DNA from: Elgaria multicarinata webbii
Lineage: Eukaryota; Chordata; Lepidosauria; Squamata; Anguidae
DNA: 64,000 nucleotides
NCBI RefSeq assembly: GCF_023053635.1
Contig: NC_086183.1
Location: 32,159,501 to 32,223,500, forward strand
Direction of reading: 5' to 3'
This document shows, in pieces, positions 32,968 to 43,617 of this stretch. Numbering within the stretch: the stretch's first letter is position 1; each line of letters begins with the position of its first letter. Made by a program: the position numbers and the translations under genes. The notes beneath the pieces are model-generated. The model was given only the letters and a program-made list of their open reading frames with translations, was not told the DNA's origin and did not search any database.

Positions 32968-33055
32968 TTATTTATTTATTTATTTATTTAAGCATTTTTA
33001 TGCCGCCATTCAGCCAAAAAAGGCTCTCACGGCGGCTTACAAAAGTCTTTCTTGA
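32968..33055 (-). mobile_element. LINE 3' tail, separate subfamily
   Basis: (TTTA)n, then 'atgccgccattcagcc' and 'ggctctcacggcggctta', a hairpin analogous to the other LINE tails but of different sequence. Like 36836-36955. Confidence 0.65.
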
Positions 33056-33233
33056 CAGTTATATCCTGTTTCACATGGGGGCCCACTGCCCGATACGATG
33101 ACGTGGCTGTCACTTTAACCATTCTTTGGGACATCAGAATAACAACATTCACATTTTAGAGGTGACCCGCCTCCCCAAATCACCAAATTAAGATGTACTC
33201 ACAGCTATGCCAAGAACCAGCCTGAAGACAGAA

Positions 33234-33309
33234 AGCTCTTTTAGAGTTCTGACTGAAACCCGGACCGGATTCACCACCCCACTGACATCGGATCCACCAG
33301 CCTTCACTG
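33234..33309. mobile_element. Palindromic MITE, CAGTGGAGGCTGG family, right half
   Basis: 'ttttagagttctgactgaaa' to 'ccaccagccttcactg'. Confidence 0.75.
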
Positions 33310-33694
33310 TACTAGGCAGTAATAAAATCAAAGATGATAATAGACTGCTTTAGTGCAGCCAGGCAAAAATAAAGATTTTCAACTGATGGCAGAGGTGTGC
33401 GCTGCAGGAGAAGCTACATCAGCTGCCTTGCTTCTGTCCCCTCTCACGGTGCAGAATACACCCTGTGCTATCCCAGAGCGAATGCATATATGAATAAAAA
33501 GCTAAAATAAACGTGCTTAAAATTTCTCGGAGCTCAGCACAAAACCACACACACAGGTCCTATTGCAGGCTTCCAATCTGAAAGATAAAGGAGGAAGGGA
33601 AACAGAAAGATAAAAGACCTATTAAAGGAAGGAAGGGAGAGAAAAGGAAAAAGAGGTCAATAGGGATCAAGCTAGAGTAACAGACTTGTGCTTT

Positions 33695-34010
33695 ATCGAG
33701 GTGCTTAAATGTGAACATGGTGAGGGCCTTTTCAGTGGTGGCCCCCCAATTAGGGAACGATCTCCCCGACAGGGCTCGCCTGGTGGTGCCAACATTGTTA
33801 TCTTTTCAGCGCCAGGTCAAGAATTTTCTCCCAGGCATTTAACAACATATGCGACGTTTTTTTCTTAACTGACCCCAGAATAGTTGTTTTAAATGGATAT
33901 TGTCTGTTTTTATGGTTTTAAATTTTGTATATTTGTTTTTAATGTTCTCTGTTTTTAATCTTTGTACACCGTCCAGAGAGCTTCAGCTATGGGGCAGTAT
34001 ATAAATGTAG

Positions 34011-34073
<63 letters not shown>
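33695..34073 (+). mobile_element. L2/Vingi-like LINE subfamily B 3' end with (AAT)n tail
   Basis: 'gtgagggccttttcagtggt', 'ttatcttttcagcgccaggt', 'ccgtccagagagcttcag', then about 20 AAT units from 34013. Confidence 0.85.
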
Positions 34074-34074
<1 letters not shown>

Positions 34075-34984
34075 TTCCAGTTACACATAGGAAGGTCTCC
34101 TTTTAATCAAGGATGGGTCTGAGCATCTGCAGAGTGCATTTCCGGCGACATCTAAAGAGAAATTGCACACTCCCCCGGAGTATCAGTCAGATTCGCTGCT
34201 TTGTGAGTCAATGGGATGCAAAAGCGTCATTTCCCCTCGTCTGCTGCTAATAGCTGCCAACTGCCATGGTGATTCAGGCAAATGTTTCCCAAGCTTCCTC
34301 ACGTGTTTTTGGCTTGCTTCTTGCCCTGTGCTACTGACTGACCCCTTTGCTCCTCTTGATGTGCTGACAGGGCCATAATGAATTTGCATCAAGCATAGGC
34401 TGGAGTTCAAAAGGCTAGAGCTAACGGGGATACGAAAGGCTTTTTTTTTTTTTAATATCTCAATTCCCAAGTTATCTTCCAGTGCATCCTGGGATGGCTC
34501 ATGTTCTGCCTGAGAATTTTATGTGGCTTAATTCCAGAGAGAGCAGTAGAAAAAAAGAAAAGAAAAACAAAGAAAGAAAGTCATTCTCCCAGAATTTGTA
34601 CCACATGGGATTTTTTTTTAGCAATTTTCCTGCGGCCATCTTTGCCAAGAGATGACGCTTGTTTGGAAGGTTATTATTTTTTTAACGTAGAGCGTGTTGA
34701 AGAGCGTGGGAGCGTCATAGGAGGGTGCTCTCCCCTACCATGGAAGGGGTGTGGTCGTTTGGTGGTTGGGGTGTGGGAGGACGTGCAAGGAGGCTGGATT
34801 CCCCACTCAGAATAGGAAGATAATACGTGGTTCATGAATGGTCTTAGCCTTGTGAACTCATCCTTGCTTTCAAAGGCAGAGCAGGTGGCAAACGAGCAAA
34901 GCGCGAGGGCTTTCTTGGTGGCACCCTGAATGTGGAACCCCCTGCCTCAAGAGCGTAAGGCAGCTGAATACAAATGTTTGACTG
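34074..34984. other. No gene recognised
   Basis: T-run at 34441-34454 and A-rich 34550-34580. 34880-34940 weakly resembles a LINE RT C-terminus ('ggtggcaccctgaatgtgga'). Confidence 0.4.
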
Positions 34985-35921
34985 AGGCCGTAGCTAGACC
35001 TAAGGTTTATCCCAGGATTGTCCTAGGGTCAAACTTGTTCATCTAAGTCAGTGGTTCCCAAAGTGGGCGGTACTGACCCCTTGGGGGCGGTGGGATTGCA
35101 TAGGGGGCCGCTAAGACGCAAGGGGGCGGGGCGGCAGGGGGGCTTTTCCGAGAAGCACCTCTCCAGAAGGTCTTAAAAAACCCAGGGACATTTTTAAGGG
35201 AGAAGGTAGTTTGGTTCCAAGCCATATAGGGGAAGAATTCACACTTGTATTAATACCGCTTAAGAAGAGTCCTTTTAATGATGAATTGCTATCCTGCACT
35301 ATGGAGAGTGGTTCAGAAGCTCCTGGTTGCATTTCCAACATCCTATTTGGTGGAATGTGGTTTTAGCGTGGTCTGCCTACTTCTCTCCAAGCAAAGAAAT
35401 CGACTCCAGATTACTAAACATGGTGATTTAAGACTCATGTTAAGTGACTTTAAACCAGGCATTGGGAAACTGGTATCACTTCATCAAGCCCACCCATCAC
35501 ATTAAGAATTTACAGAATAGTGAGGTACTCAACCCTAGTTACTAAACGTGATATCTAATATTCTTGCTAAATGACCATCAAACTTGAAAAGATGATATCA
35601 CTGGATCAAGTTCATCAATTGTGTTTAATTGAATAAACTAAAAAAATGTAATTGGGTTTTGAATAAATATTCAATTAATTGTTACTGTTTTGAATTTTAT
35701 TGTTATTATCTTCCTTAGTGAGTCATTGAAAACTGATATTCTGAATAATGATTTTTATAGTGTAGGGTAGGGGGCTCTGGGCATGAGTTTGTGGAACCAA
35801 GGGGGCGGTGACCTGAAAAAGTTTGGGAACCATTGATCTAAGTGCCACACAGGGCATCCAGTGCTCAGGCAGGGACGAACCCGGGATGATCCTGGGATAA
35901 ACCTTAGGTCTAGCTATGGCC
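34985..35921. mobile_element. GGCC-ended MITE interrupted by a hAT element
   Basis: GGCCGTAGCTAGACCTAAGG at the left and CCTTAGGTCTAGCTATGGCC at the right. Removing 35049-35835 and one duplication copy leaves about 142 bp, the length of the intact copies at 47091 and 56848. Confidence 0.9.
35049..35835 (+). mobile_element. hAT transposon (787 bp), deleted, with exact 8-bp duplication
   Basis: Termini CAGTGGTTCCCAAA and TTTGGGAACCATTG, flanked by atctaagt at 35041-35048 and 35836-35843. The plus-strand frame 35278-35505 encodes a hAT C-terminal dimerisation region: FPTSYLVECGFSVV, LLSKQRNRLQITKHGDLRLM and KLVSLHQAHPSH. The N-terminal and DDE parts of a full transposase are absent, so this copy is non-autonomous. 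Confidence 0.92.
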
Positions 35922-35994
35922 CTAGCGCTTATTTTCATTGATGCATAGTTAGTCTTGACTCTGTGTTTTTGTCTTGTTGGTGACGGCTACTTTT

Positions 35995-36092
35995 AGATTG
36001 CTGTAAATGTCTTTTGTGAACCGCCCAGAGAGCTTCGGCTATTGGGCAGGATAAAAATGTAATAAATAAATAAATAAATAAATAAATAAATT
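35995..36092 (+). mobile_element. L2/Vingi-like LINE 3' tail
   Basis: 'gaaccgcccagagagcttcg', 'gctattgggcagg' and an (AAAT)n tail. Confidence 0.85.
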
Positions 36093-36169
36093 TTGAGAAT
36101 TGGCTACTGTTGTTTTTGTGTCTTTAAGCTGCTTTGAGTGGCTTTTCTGGAAGGGGAAACCAGGATGGC

Positions 36170-36440
36170 TGGGTTCACCCAACATGCTAAGTTACCCAGA
36201 GTGGGTTGTTGTTGAACCATGGATTACCGTGTTGTCTGAACACAGCACGTTTTCCGCAGGGTTGCTTGTTAACCATGCAGTGTGGATTGTTAACCACCCT
36301 GCACAGCCCAACAACAAGCTGTGCGTTCTCGAGCTGGCTCGTTCGAGAAAAATAAACCACCCTGCATGGTTAACACAAACCAACCTGCAGAAAATGCGCT
36401 GCGTTCAGACAGCATGATAATCCAGAAACCCAGTTCAGAA
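36170..36440. mobile_element. Palindromic DNA transposon relic
   Basis: 'tgttgtctgaacacagcacg' and 'cttgttaaccatgcagtg' pair with 'ccctgcatggttaacaca' and 'gctgcgttcagacagcatg'. Arms of roughly 100 bp, diverged. No duplication identified. Confidence 0.65.
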
Positions 36441-36835
36441 AACAAATAAATAGCTATCGCAAAGGCCTCTTCAGTTCTGACTGGCTGCCATTCTTCTGGC
36501 TCCAAGAAACAGGTCTTTCAGGGGGCTAAATTCTGAGCCAATCCTCACCCTAGCTCTGCGATAAGGCCTGATGCCAGGGCTAGTGCTAAGCCTTGAAGCT
36601 CATGAGATGACGAGGATGATTAATAAGGAGGAGGCCCCTGAGGACGGGCAGAGTACAATTCACGCACTGATGAGTAACCAGGAACGGATAGCATATACTA
36701 AGAATTAGTCTGCCTCATTCAGAGAGAGTCGTAAGAAGTGCTCAGCTGGGTCAGGCTGAAATGTGGCTCTCTAGATGGCCATCCGGTTTCCCACAGGGTC
36801 CAGCCAGAAGCGTCTTCGAAGCTCACGAGGAGGGT

Positions 36836-36955
36836 TGTATTTATTTATTTATTTATTTAATAACATTTCTTGGCTGCCGTTCAGAGCAGAAGCCCTCACA
36901 AGGTGGCTTGCGTTCCAGTGACAGCAACCCAGTGGCCTCCTGCCTCTTCCATAGG
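36836..36955 (-). mobile_element. LINE 3' tail, separate subfamily
   Basis: (TTTA)n then 'tggctgccgttcagagcaga' and 'ccctcacaaggtggcttgcg'. Confidence 0.6.
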
Positions 36956-36959
36956 AGGT

Positions 36960-37665
36960 TCTCTAGAATCACCACCACAAAAATAGCCGTTAATCTTGGA
37001 GTTGTTGTAGATCACAAGCTGAATAGGAGCCAATAGTGCGAGATGGCTGCAAGAAAGGCCAATGCTATTTTGGGCTGCATTAATTGAAGTATAGCTTCCA
37101 AATTACGGGAGGTACTGGTTCCTCTCTATTTGGCCCTGGTTAGGCCTCATTTAGAGTATTGCGTCCAGTTCTGGGCTCCACAATTCAAGAAGGATGCAGA
37201 CAAGCTGGAGCGTGTTCAGAGGAGGGCAACCAGGATGATCAGGGGTCTGGAAACAAAGCCCTCTGAGGAGAGACTGAAACAACTGGGCATGTTTAGCCTG
37301 GAGAAGAGAAGATTGAGGGAAGACATGATAGCACTCTTCAAAGACTTGAAAGGTTGTCACAGAGGAGGGCGAGGATCTCTTCTCGATCCTCCCAGAGTGC
37401 AGGACACGGAATGACGGGCTCAAGTTGCAGGAAGCCAGATTCCAGCTGGACATCAGGAAAAACTTCCTGACTGTTAGAGCAGTACGACAATGAAACCCGT
37501 GACCTAGGGAGGTTGTGGGCTCTCCCACACTGGAGGCCTTCAAGAGGCAGCTGGACAACCATCTGTCAGGGATGCTTTAGGGTGGATTCCTGCATTGAGC
37601 AGGGGGTTGGACTCCATGGCCTTGTAGGCCCCTTCCAACTTTACTATTCTATGATTCTGTGATCC
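36960..37665 (+). mobile_element. CR1 LINE, longest copy
   Basis: Encodes [57 protein letters not shown], then [13 protein letters not shown], the CR1 terminus and ATTCTATGATTCTGTG. 5'-truncated, as usual for CR1. Confidence 0.93.
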
Positions 37666-37689
37666 ATGATCCCCCGTTGATGCCTCCCA

Positions 37690-37935
37690 TCTTTTTTTTT
37701 TTTAAGCTACCTACTCTAGCGCCCATTGTCACATCTTATGGCAGGAGGTTCCACCAGTCAGTTGTGGGTAACATGAAGGACCTTTCATTTGTCCTCAGCC
37801 TACGCCCAGTCCCTCGCCTTGGGTGACTCCAAGTTCTCGTGTCATGAGGGAGGAAATTCTTCTCTCACATTATTTCTCCAGACCATCCCTCATTTTCAAA
37901 ATATCTTTCATACCCCCTACGCTCCCTGAAGCTTG
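37690..37935 (-). mobile_element. CR1/L3-type LINE fragment, antisense
   Basis: 'cacatcttatggcaggaggt', 'ctcatgtcatgag'-like middle and 'atttctccagaccatccctc'. Diverged. Confidence 0.5.
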
Positions 37936-38596
37936 ACCCAAACATTTTATCCAGTGCCAGCTCCGGGTTTTTGAGGTCCATTGGGCAAGACAGCCTTAAT
38001 GGTCACCCTCCATCCGTGAGTCTATCTTCTCACCACCATTGTCACCGGCTGCTCTTGGTCCTCCTCCTCCTCCTCCTCGCTACCACTTGCCTTCTTCACA
38101 AGCGGAGAGCCGGAGTACCCAGAGGCTACGGCATCCCCTGCGCCTCCATCTCACCACCACCATTGTCTGGTCCAAAGTGAGAGGCAGTGAAGAAGTGGCT
38201 ACAGCAATGAAGAAGAGGGACAAGAAGACCAGAAGACCGCTGCGAAAAGATCAAGACCTCGATGGAGCCAGCAATGCAGTTAGTGGCCTGATGATCAAGA
38301 AAAATGGCAGATTAACGGGAGTTAATTGAGTCTTGTGGGATAGAGCTAATTTAGAGGGCAGTTATTCGCTCATCATGAGGGACAGAAATTAAACACCGTC
38401 GTTATACTAACCCACCCCCTTGGAGTCAAGGAGAGGTGAGCGTAGAACAAGGCTCGGTGTGCAAACGAGGTCTTTACCTCTTCTCAGCCACCCCTGTCCC
38501 TGCTCCCTGGTGGTGGTTGCTGATCAATCCCTGACCGTCTTTGGCTTTTGGTGATGCGCTGAAAATGTGTTAGTGCTGCGGGCCCATCTGGAACTG
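37936..38596. other. No gene recognised
   Basis: Nothing supported; a short CTC-rich patch at 38060-38080. Confidence 0.4.
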
Positions 38597-38870
38597 AGAG
38601 TCAGTGTGGTGTAGTGGTTAGAGCAGCCTTCCCCCAACCTGGTGTCCATGACCTGCAGCGGACTACAATCTTCACTATTTAGCTAGGATGATGAATGGTG
38701 TAGTCAGACACATCTGGGGGGCACCAGGTAGGGGAACGCTGGGGTTACAATGTTAAATGGGTGGAGAGAGAGAGAGAGAGAGAGAGCTAACTTCAAATCC
38801 CCACCCAGCCATGAAGCTCCCTGGGTGATTTTGGGCCAGTTGCCCTCTCTCACCCTCTCGCACCTCAGAT
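38597..38870 (+). mobile_element. tRNA-type SINE split by a MITE
   Basis: The head 'gagtcagtgtggtgtagtgg' (38599-38626) is separated from the body 'aatccccacccagccatgaa' (38795 on) by the MITE at 38627-38745 and a (GA)n run at 38764-38787. Confidence 0.65.
38627..38745. mobile_element. hAT-type MITE, CAGCCTTCC family, inside a SINE
   Basis: 'cagccttcccccaacctggt' to 'gcaccaggtaggggaacgct'. Confidence 0.7.
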
Positions 38871-38957
38871 AGCTCTTTTAGAGTTCTGACTGGTTCTGAA
38901 TGAAACCCGGAGCGGATTCACCACCCCACTGACAGCAAAGCCACCAGCCTCCTCTCC
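38868..38957. mobile_element. Palindromic MITE, CAGTGGAGGCTGG family, right half
   Basis: 'agctcttttagagttctgac' to 'gccaccagcctcctctc', with a small insertion ('tggttctgaatg'). Confidence 0.7.
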
Positions 38958-39670
38958 GTTGTACTTGCTACAACTGGATTCTCACCCCACGTCTATTGCT
39001 CCTTCCTAAACGCACATTACTAGGGTTTTCCCTCAAGCAGACCGGGACGGGGAATCCACTCTGAAGGTTGCAATGGGATTGCAATATTTCCCCAGCTCCG
39101 GAAACATTTGTGCAATTGCTTCAGCTCTGAAACTCCGGCGCACTGTTTGCCTCCCAGTGCTGGTGGTAAAGCTGTACTATCCTTCTGCTGTTCCACAGCA
39201 AAAGAGACTATAGAATAAACACGCAGACACACACTTTGCTTCTTGTAGCTTGCACAATGTCTTACAGGGGAAGATCTTTGGAGGCTTGAAGAAAAAGACG
39301 TAGAAAGAAGAAATCTCTAAATATTCATTGGGACATCCAGTGTATACGAGGGCCCAAGTGGAATGTCTTCTCTAACCAGACCTAGGGATTCCCTGGAAGA
39401 CGTCAGGGCCCACTCCCACCCCACCAGGGTTTCCTTCCAGTCACTAGACATCTCGATAGCAAGGAGGACTAGCGGCTTGTTTTTTTATTTAGCAAAAGCT
39501 GAGATATTCCAGACACCGGTCAGGATTGCACATCACAGAATACATGCAGGTCTGGCTATATGTTGGATGGAAACTGACAAGAGCTAGAGAAATAAGGATG
39601 TACCATTAGTGTTAAAATTGATATATAGATATCAAGGGAAGGGAGAAGGACTAGCAGGCAGGTGTACAAC

Positions 39671-39672
<2 letters not shown>
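38958..39672. other. GNG8 3' flank, no other gene
   Basis: No repeat recognised. Possible minus-strand poly(A) signal at 39484-39489. Confidence 0.4.

Positions 39673-39718
<46 letters not shown>
39673..39718. repeat. (AC)n microsatellite
   Basis: About 22 AC units, possibly within the GNG8 3' UTR. Confidence 0.95.
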
Positions 39719-39721
<3 letters not shown>

Positions 39722-39870
39722 CTTGTTGCCTCTTCACGGCCATATTTAACCACAAAGTTGTGTCTCTGCTGATCGATGCTGAAAGAACTCTTACGGCGCT
39801 ACAAGAGAAGGCTCCATCCACCGTGGCACAGAATCGGAGGTGCTCGCTGCATCCTGGACCACTACCAGGC

Positions 39871-39999
39871 TCACAGCACTATACAAAAGAGCCGCTTCTC
39901 ACGGAAGGGGTTTTCTGCAGCGGGCACTGGGGTCACCAGAGGGTCTTCCTTCGCCTGGGCTTCACAGTAAGCCAGGAGGTCGGCCGCCGCCTTGGACAC
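39871..39999 (-). CDS. GNG8: G-protein gamma-8 subunit, second (last) coding exon
   Basis: Encodes the C-terminal 42 residues, starting [15 protein letters not shown] and ending in the CAAX box CIVL before TGA (39871-39873). The leucine at X predicts geranylgeranylation, which anchors the G-beta-gamma dimer to membranes. It contains the conserved gamma-subunit core [14 protein letters not shown]. The acceptor is a pyrimidine-rich tract ending CAG|GTG at 40000/39999, phase 0. Joined to the exon at 40275-40358 it gives exactly 70 residues, the length of human GNG8, which it matches closely (human CAAX is CVLL). A possible minus-strand AATAAA at 39484-39489 would give a 3' UTR of about 385 nt containing the (AC)n run at 39673-39718. 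Confidence 0.95.
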   Translation of the reverse strand: MSKAAADLLAYCEAQAKEDPLVTPVPAAENPFREKRLFCIVL

Positions 40000-40274
40000 C
40001 TGCCACGGAGAGAACGAGAGAGGGTGAATGAGAGAGAGCGGAGAAGGTTGCAGAGGAAAGCCAGAACAGACGGACATGCTTTTGCAAACGTGAAGCTGGA
40101 CTACTAGCTGCATTGCAGGTTGGGCAGCCCTTGGAGATTGTCTGGCCACTTCTCGAAACAGAACCGCATGCAAAAATCCGTATCTTGACGGGGCGGGACG
40201 TTAGAGGGGTTGTGGGTGGAGGTGGGGCTGTACGTGCACCTTGGAGTAAGAGGAGAGCCCATTACAAAGCTTAC

Positions 40275-40358
40275 CTTCATGCGGTCGATGTTCACTTCCA
40301 ATTTTAGCTGCTCCACTGTCTTGCGGGCCTCTGCAATTTTGGCCATATTGTTAGACAT
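40275..40358 (-). CDS. GNG8: G-protein gamma-8 subunit, first coding exon
   Basis: Encodes the first 28 residues, [17 protein letters not shown] onward to NIDRMK, the N-terminal coiled-coil helix that pairs with G-beta. The start ATG is at 40356-40358 and aligns with the human start. The exon ends ATG AAG|GTAAGC (donor at 40274), leaving a compact 275-bp intron (40000-40274). Upstream on the minus strand a pyrimidine-rich tract ending CAG lies at about 40397, so a 5' UTR exon boundary near 40396 is plausible; the untranslated first exon was not located. GNG8 in mammals works with G-beta in olfactory/vomeronasal and habenular signalling. It sits between PTGIR and DACT3 on the same strand, as in human. 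Confidence 0.95.
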
Positions 40359-40747
40359 GATCCCTTAACCGGCTCGGACCTCTTGCTGTCAACAGGCTGG
40401 CAGAGAGACAAAGAGACAATTCGTTCAGTGGAACCGAATGACCTGTGAACCAAAGTCCTCTCCCAGATGACAGGTATGTTCATACAAACCCTGATTTCTG
40501 CATAACAAACCGCAATTGTCACCCGCCGTCCGAAATAAACACAGCTCACACAGCCTAGAACGTAAACACCACCACGCTGGATCAGACCTATCATCCTTTA
40601 AGCCTATCTGGTTTCCAGCCAGGGCCATTCAGATGGTTGTAAAAGCCCCCAAGGAGACGGAGTGATTTAGGCAACAGCCATTCCCTGTTTGTCCTCATTA
40701 GTTGGCATATAGAGATGTATCTGCCTCTGAACATGGAGGTTCCATTG

Positions 40748-40786
40748 AGGAGGAGGAGGAGGAGGAGGAGGAGGAGGAGGAGGAGG
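40748..40786. repeat. (GGA)n microsatellite
   Basis: About 12 GGA units, upstream of GNG8. Confidence 0.9.
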
Positions 40787-40989
40787 CGGCTCCTGGTCAG
40801 ATTTCAAGGCAGATCTGAGGCCCGTCAGAGTGAAGGAGCTTCTCAGGTGATGAGTCAGAATCAATCCTTAGTTCTTCAACTATGGTTATTTACTGTTACA
40901 TCGGCAGGGTGCTCCACGCTAGGCAGCCAGAACCCACAAATCCCTGCCTAGAGAGCTGGCCAGAGGGTGGTAAACCCAAGTCCCTCCAC

Positions 40990-41085
40990 AAGTTATCGGA
41001 GTCCAGATCCCATCAGCCCCAACCAGCATGGCCAGGGATGATGGACGTTGGACTCCAACAACATCCGGAGGTTCCCCGCCCCCTG
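40990..41085. mobile_element. hAT-type MITE relic
   Basis: 'cccatcagccccaaccagca', 'tggccagggatgatggacgt', 'ggactccaacaacatccgga': centre and right arm of the CAGCCTTCC family. Confidence 0.5.
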
Positions 41086-41134
41086 ATCGACACCTAAGCT
41101 TATAAAGAAATACCTTTGGCGAGTTTTTGGACAC

Positions 41135-41387
41135 GGAATAACGAGCTCAAGTTAAAGGAAGCCAGATTCCAGCTGGATATCAGGAAAAACTTCCTGACTG
41201 TTAGAGCAGTACGACAATGGAACCAGTTACTTAGGGAGGTGGTGGGCTCTCCCACACTGGAGGCCTTCAAGAGGCAGCTGGACAGCCCTCTGTCAGGGAT
41301 GCTTTAGGGTGGATTCCTACATTGAGCAGGGGGTTGGACTCGATGGCCTTGTAGGCCCCTTCCAACTCTGCTATTCTATGATTCTGC
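41135..41387 (+). mobile_element. CR1 LINE 3' end
   Basis: Encodes [20 protein letters not shown] and RAVRQWNQLLREVV, followed by the CR1 terminus. Confidence 0.9.
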
Positions 41388-42259
41388 TTGAGAACCGCTG
41401 CTTGTATAGAAGCGAGGAAGTCGTTTGCGTGATACTTTTTTCGTTATTCTTTATTAAAAGTCCGCTGCTCAGTCTTGCTCCCAGAGAGGCAGAGAATGAC
41501 CCGCCTGGCCCAGAGAGCTCAACTTTAAAGAACAGGGGACCGAAAAGGAAGGCTGGCGTAGATGAAGGGGAGCCCAGCGCAGCTTGGTGCCACGATCCAA
41601 GAGAAATGGCAATGAGCGACGCTGCGGGAGGATCGGCGGTGTGGCAGGGGGCAAATGCAACTAATTAGCCCCCTTCCTTCCGCTCCTGACCCTCATCAGC
41701 AATGTTCAAAGCTGCCGGCTAATTGCACAGCCTCCCTGCAAGGGAGAAGGAAAGGTCACTACACCCAGGGATGATGAAAGGCCGTGAAACGGCGGGGGCC
41801 GGGAGGGGGTGTTCCACTGGGTGTATACGAAGTGTTTTTGGGGTGGAGGTAACGGGAGCAGCCTAAAGGGTCCAGAATCTCTTTTTAATATTGAGAGCCA
41901 GCCCTGTAAAAGACCAGGAGTGCCTCTGAGCATGCACAGAGTCATTCTGGCCACAGGGTAACTCAAGCCAGCCACCTCACATATCTGGGATCAAGGCTTG
42001 AAAGACCGCTGGGTTCAAGGACGTGTCTCCTCACTGGGTTTTCTTTATATTTCCTAGGGGATTTGAAGTCACGAGGAGTAGAAAATTTGGATTTCACGGG
42101 TCTGTGTGTGGAGCGATGACACGATAACAGGGGGAGTCACGTTGGTCGAACCAAGTTCCGCCCGACTGATTTGCAACACCATTGTCCAGCCACGGGACAG
42201 CTGAAACAATAGCAGTGGGCTTCCGAACATGTGCAGAGTGCACGCGTTTGCGAGCGGCT
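41388..42259. other. No gene recognised
   Basis: Contains the first copy of a 24-bp phrase (42050-42073) repeated at 42938-42961. Confidence 0.4.
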
Positions 42260-42470
42260 GTCCGTGGAGGCTTGTGGATCCTATTTCAGTGAGGCCGTGA
42301 ATCTGCTCTGGTTTTCAGTCAGGACTCTAAAGGAGCTATCTAAGGGGCTGAACCCCTTTTGGGGATGGGGTTCAGCCCTTGGGATAGCTCCTTCCGAGTT
42401 TGGGCTGATTCGGATTGAAGCCCGGAGTGGAATCAGAGCCCCATTGAAACAGGAGCGACCAGCTTCCATG
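42260..42470. mobile_element. Palindromic MITE, CAGTGGAGGCTGG family, both ends present but diverged
   Basis: 'ccgtggaggcttgtggatcc' to 'gcgaccagcttccatgg'. The inner arms 'aggactctaaaggagctat' and 'gatagctccttccgagttt' flank a perfect centre hairpin ('aaggggctgaacccc' / 'ggggttcagccctt'). Confidence 0.7.
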
Positions 42471-42731
42471 GGCGGCCTGCACAAAGGAGGGAAAAGGGAA
42501 GCATCTGTGCTTTGCCTCCCCCCCACCCACCCACTCCAACCCTTTGGAGGAACGCATTGGCCGTGGCGCCCGTCCGTGCTGGCTGTGCCCAAGGCTTCTC
42601 CAAGCCTGGCAGCTGCTGCCAAGGGCATAGCAGGTCCCTCATCACTGCCTCTCTAAGCAGGTAAATAAGCAGAAGGCAGGAGTTACTGCTATGGTTGGGG
42701 GGAGCGAGGTGGCCCCATAAGGTGGCCTGTA

Positions 42732-43012
42732 AAACAGCCTTTCCCCAACTGGGTGCCCTCCTGTTGTGGTGGATTGCAATGCCCATCCACAATTCTGCTG
42801 GAAATGATAGGGGGGGTGTACTCAGTGGAAGCTGGTGGCTCCGATGTCAGTGGGGTGATGAATCCTTTCCAGGTTTTAGTCAGAACTCTAAAGGAGCTCT
42901 CCAAGGATGCTGCGTTTTTAATTTAGATTTACTCACATTTCCTAGGGGATTTGAAGTCACTGATTGCAGACCCACACATCTGGAGGGCAGCCGGTTGGGG
43001 AAGGCTGCTTTA
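42732..43012. mobile_element. hAT-type MITE interrupted by another MITE
   Basis: 'acagcctttccccaactggg' at the left and 'tctggagggcagccggttgg' plus 'ggaaggctg' at the right, with 42823-42909 inserted between. Confidence 0.55.
42823..42909. mobile_element. Palindromic MITE, CAGTGGAGGCTGG family, left half
   Basis: 'cagtggaagctggtggctcc', 'gatgtcagtggggtgatgaa', ending 'aactctaaaggagctctcca'. Confidence 0.75.
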
Positions 43013-43489
43013 GAATGTGAAAAAACCAGACAGTGGCTAAGCAACCTCGAGTATTGGGTTCAAATTCATCATATTGCAGGGGAAAGGTTAAAGGAGAGCA
43101 CTCCTTCCACTACAATATCATTGTGACTTCAGTACAATGAAGCATTTTAAACAACAATGAACCCTTTTAAATTGATACTTGGTGAGTCAAAATAAAATGA
43201 CAATAGTACCGTGTCTGTTAAGACAGGTATGTTTGGAGGGGGGGTTTCCTTCTCTTACGACACCTCCCCCCCAAAAAATAGATAAAGCTCAAAATAGCTT
43301 TAAATGGAATGGGGGAGACTAGGCAAAATCAGAGGTGTTCACTTTTCAAATCTCTTCCTCCAAAAAATTAACAAAAGCGTATGCTTTTCATTCCCCGCAT
43401 TTATGGATTATATTGAAAAGGAATTTGCTTTGTAAAACTTTCTTCCCAGCAAAGCAATTCGGGGGAGGGGGCATTATTGCTCTGAACCA

Positions 43490-43617
43490 GTTCCCCCCCC
43501 AACCTGTCACCTTCCCAATGTGTTGGACTACTACAACTCCCATCATTCCCAACCAGCATGGCCAATGGGAGTTGCAATCCAACACACTTGGAAGGCACCA
43601 GGTTCGAGGAGGGTGGT
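43490..43617. mobile_element. hAT-type MITE, CAGCCTTCC family
   Basis: 'ccaacctgtcaccttcccaa', 'ctactacaactcccatcatt', 'aaccagcatggccaatggga', 'aaggcaccaggttcgaggag'. Confidence 0.75.

Noticed and set aside
42689-42904. Recurrent peptide SSFRVLT...PLTSEPPAS in several frames (42689, 51895, 52136, 63180)
   Set aside because: It is the translated arm of the CAGTGGAGGCTGG palindromic MITE, not a protein family.
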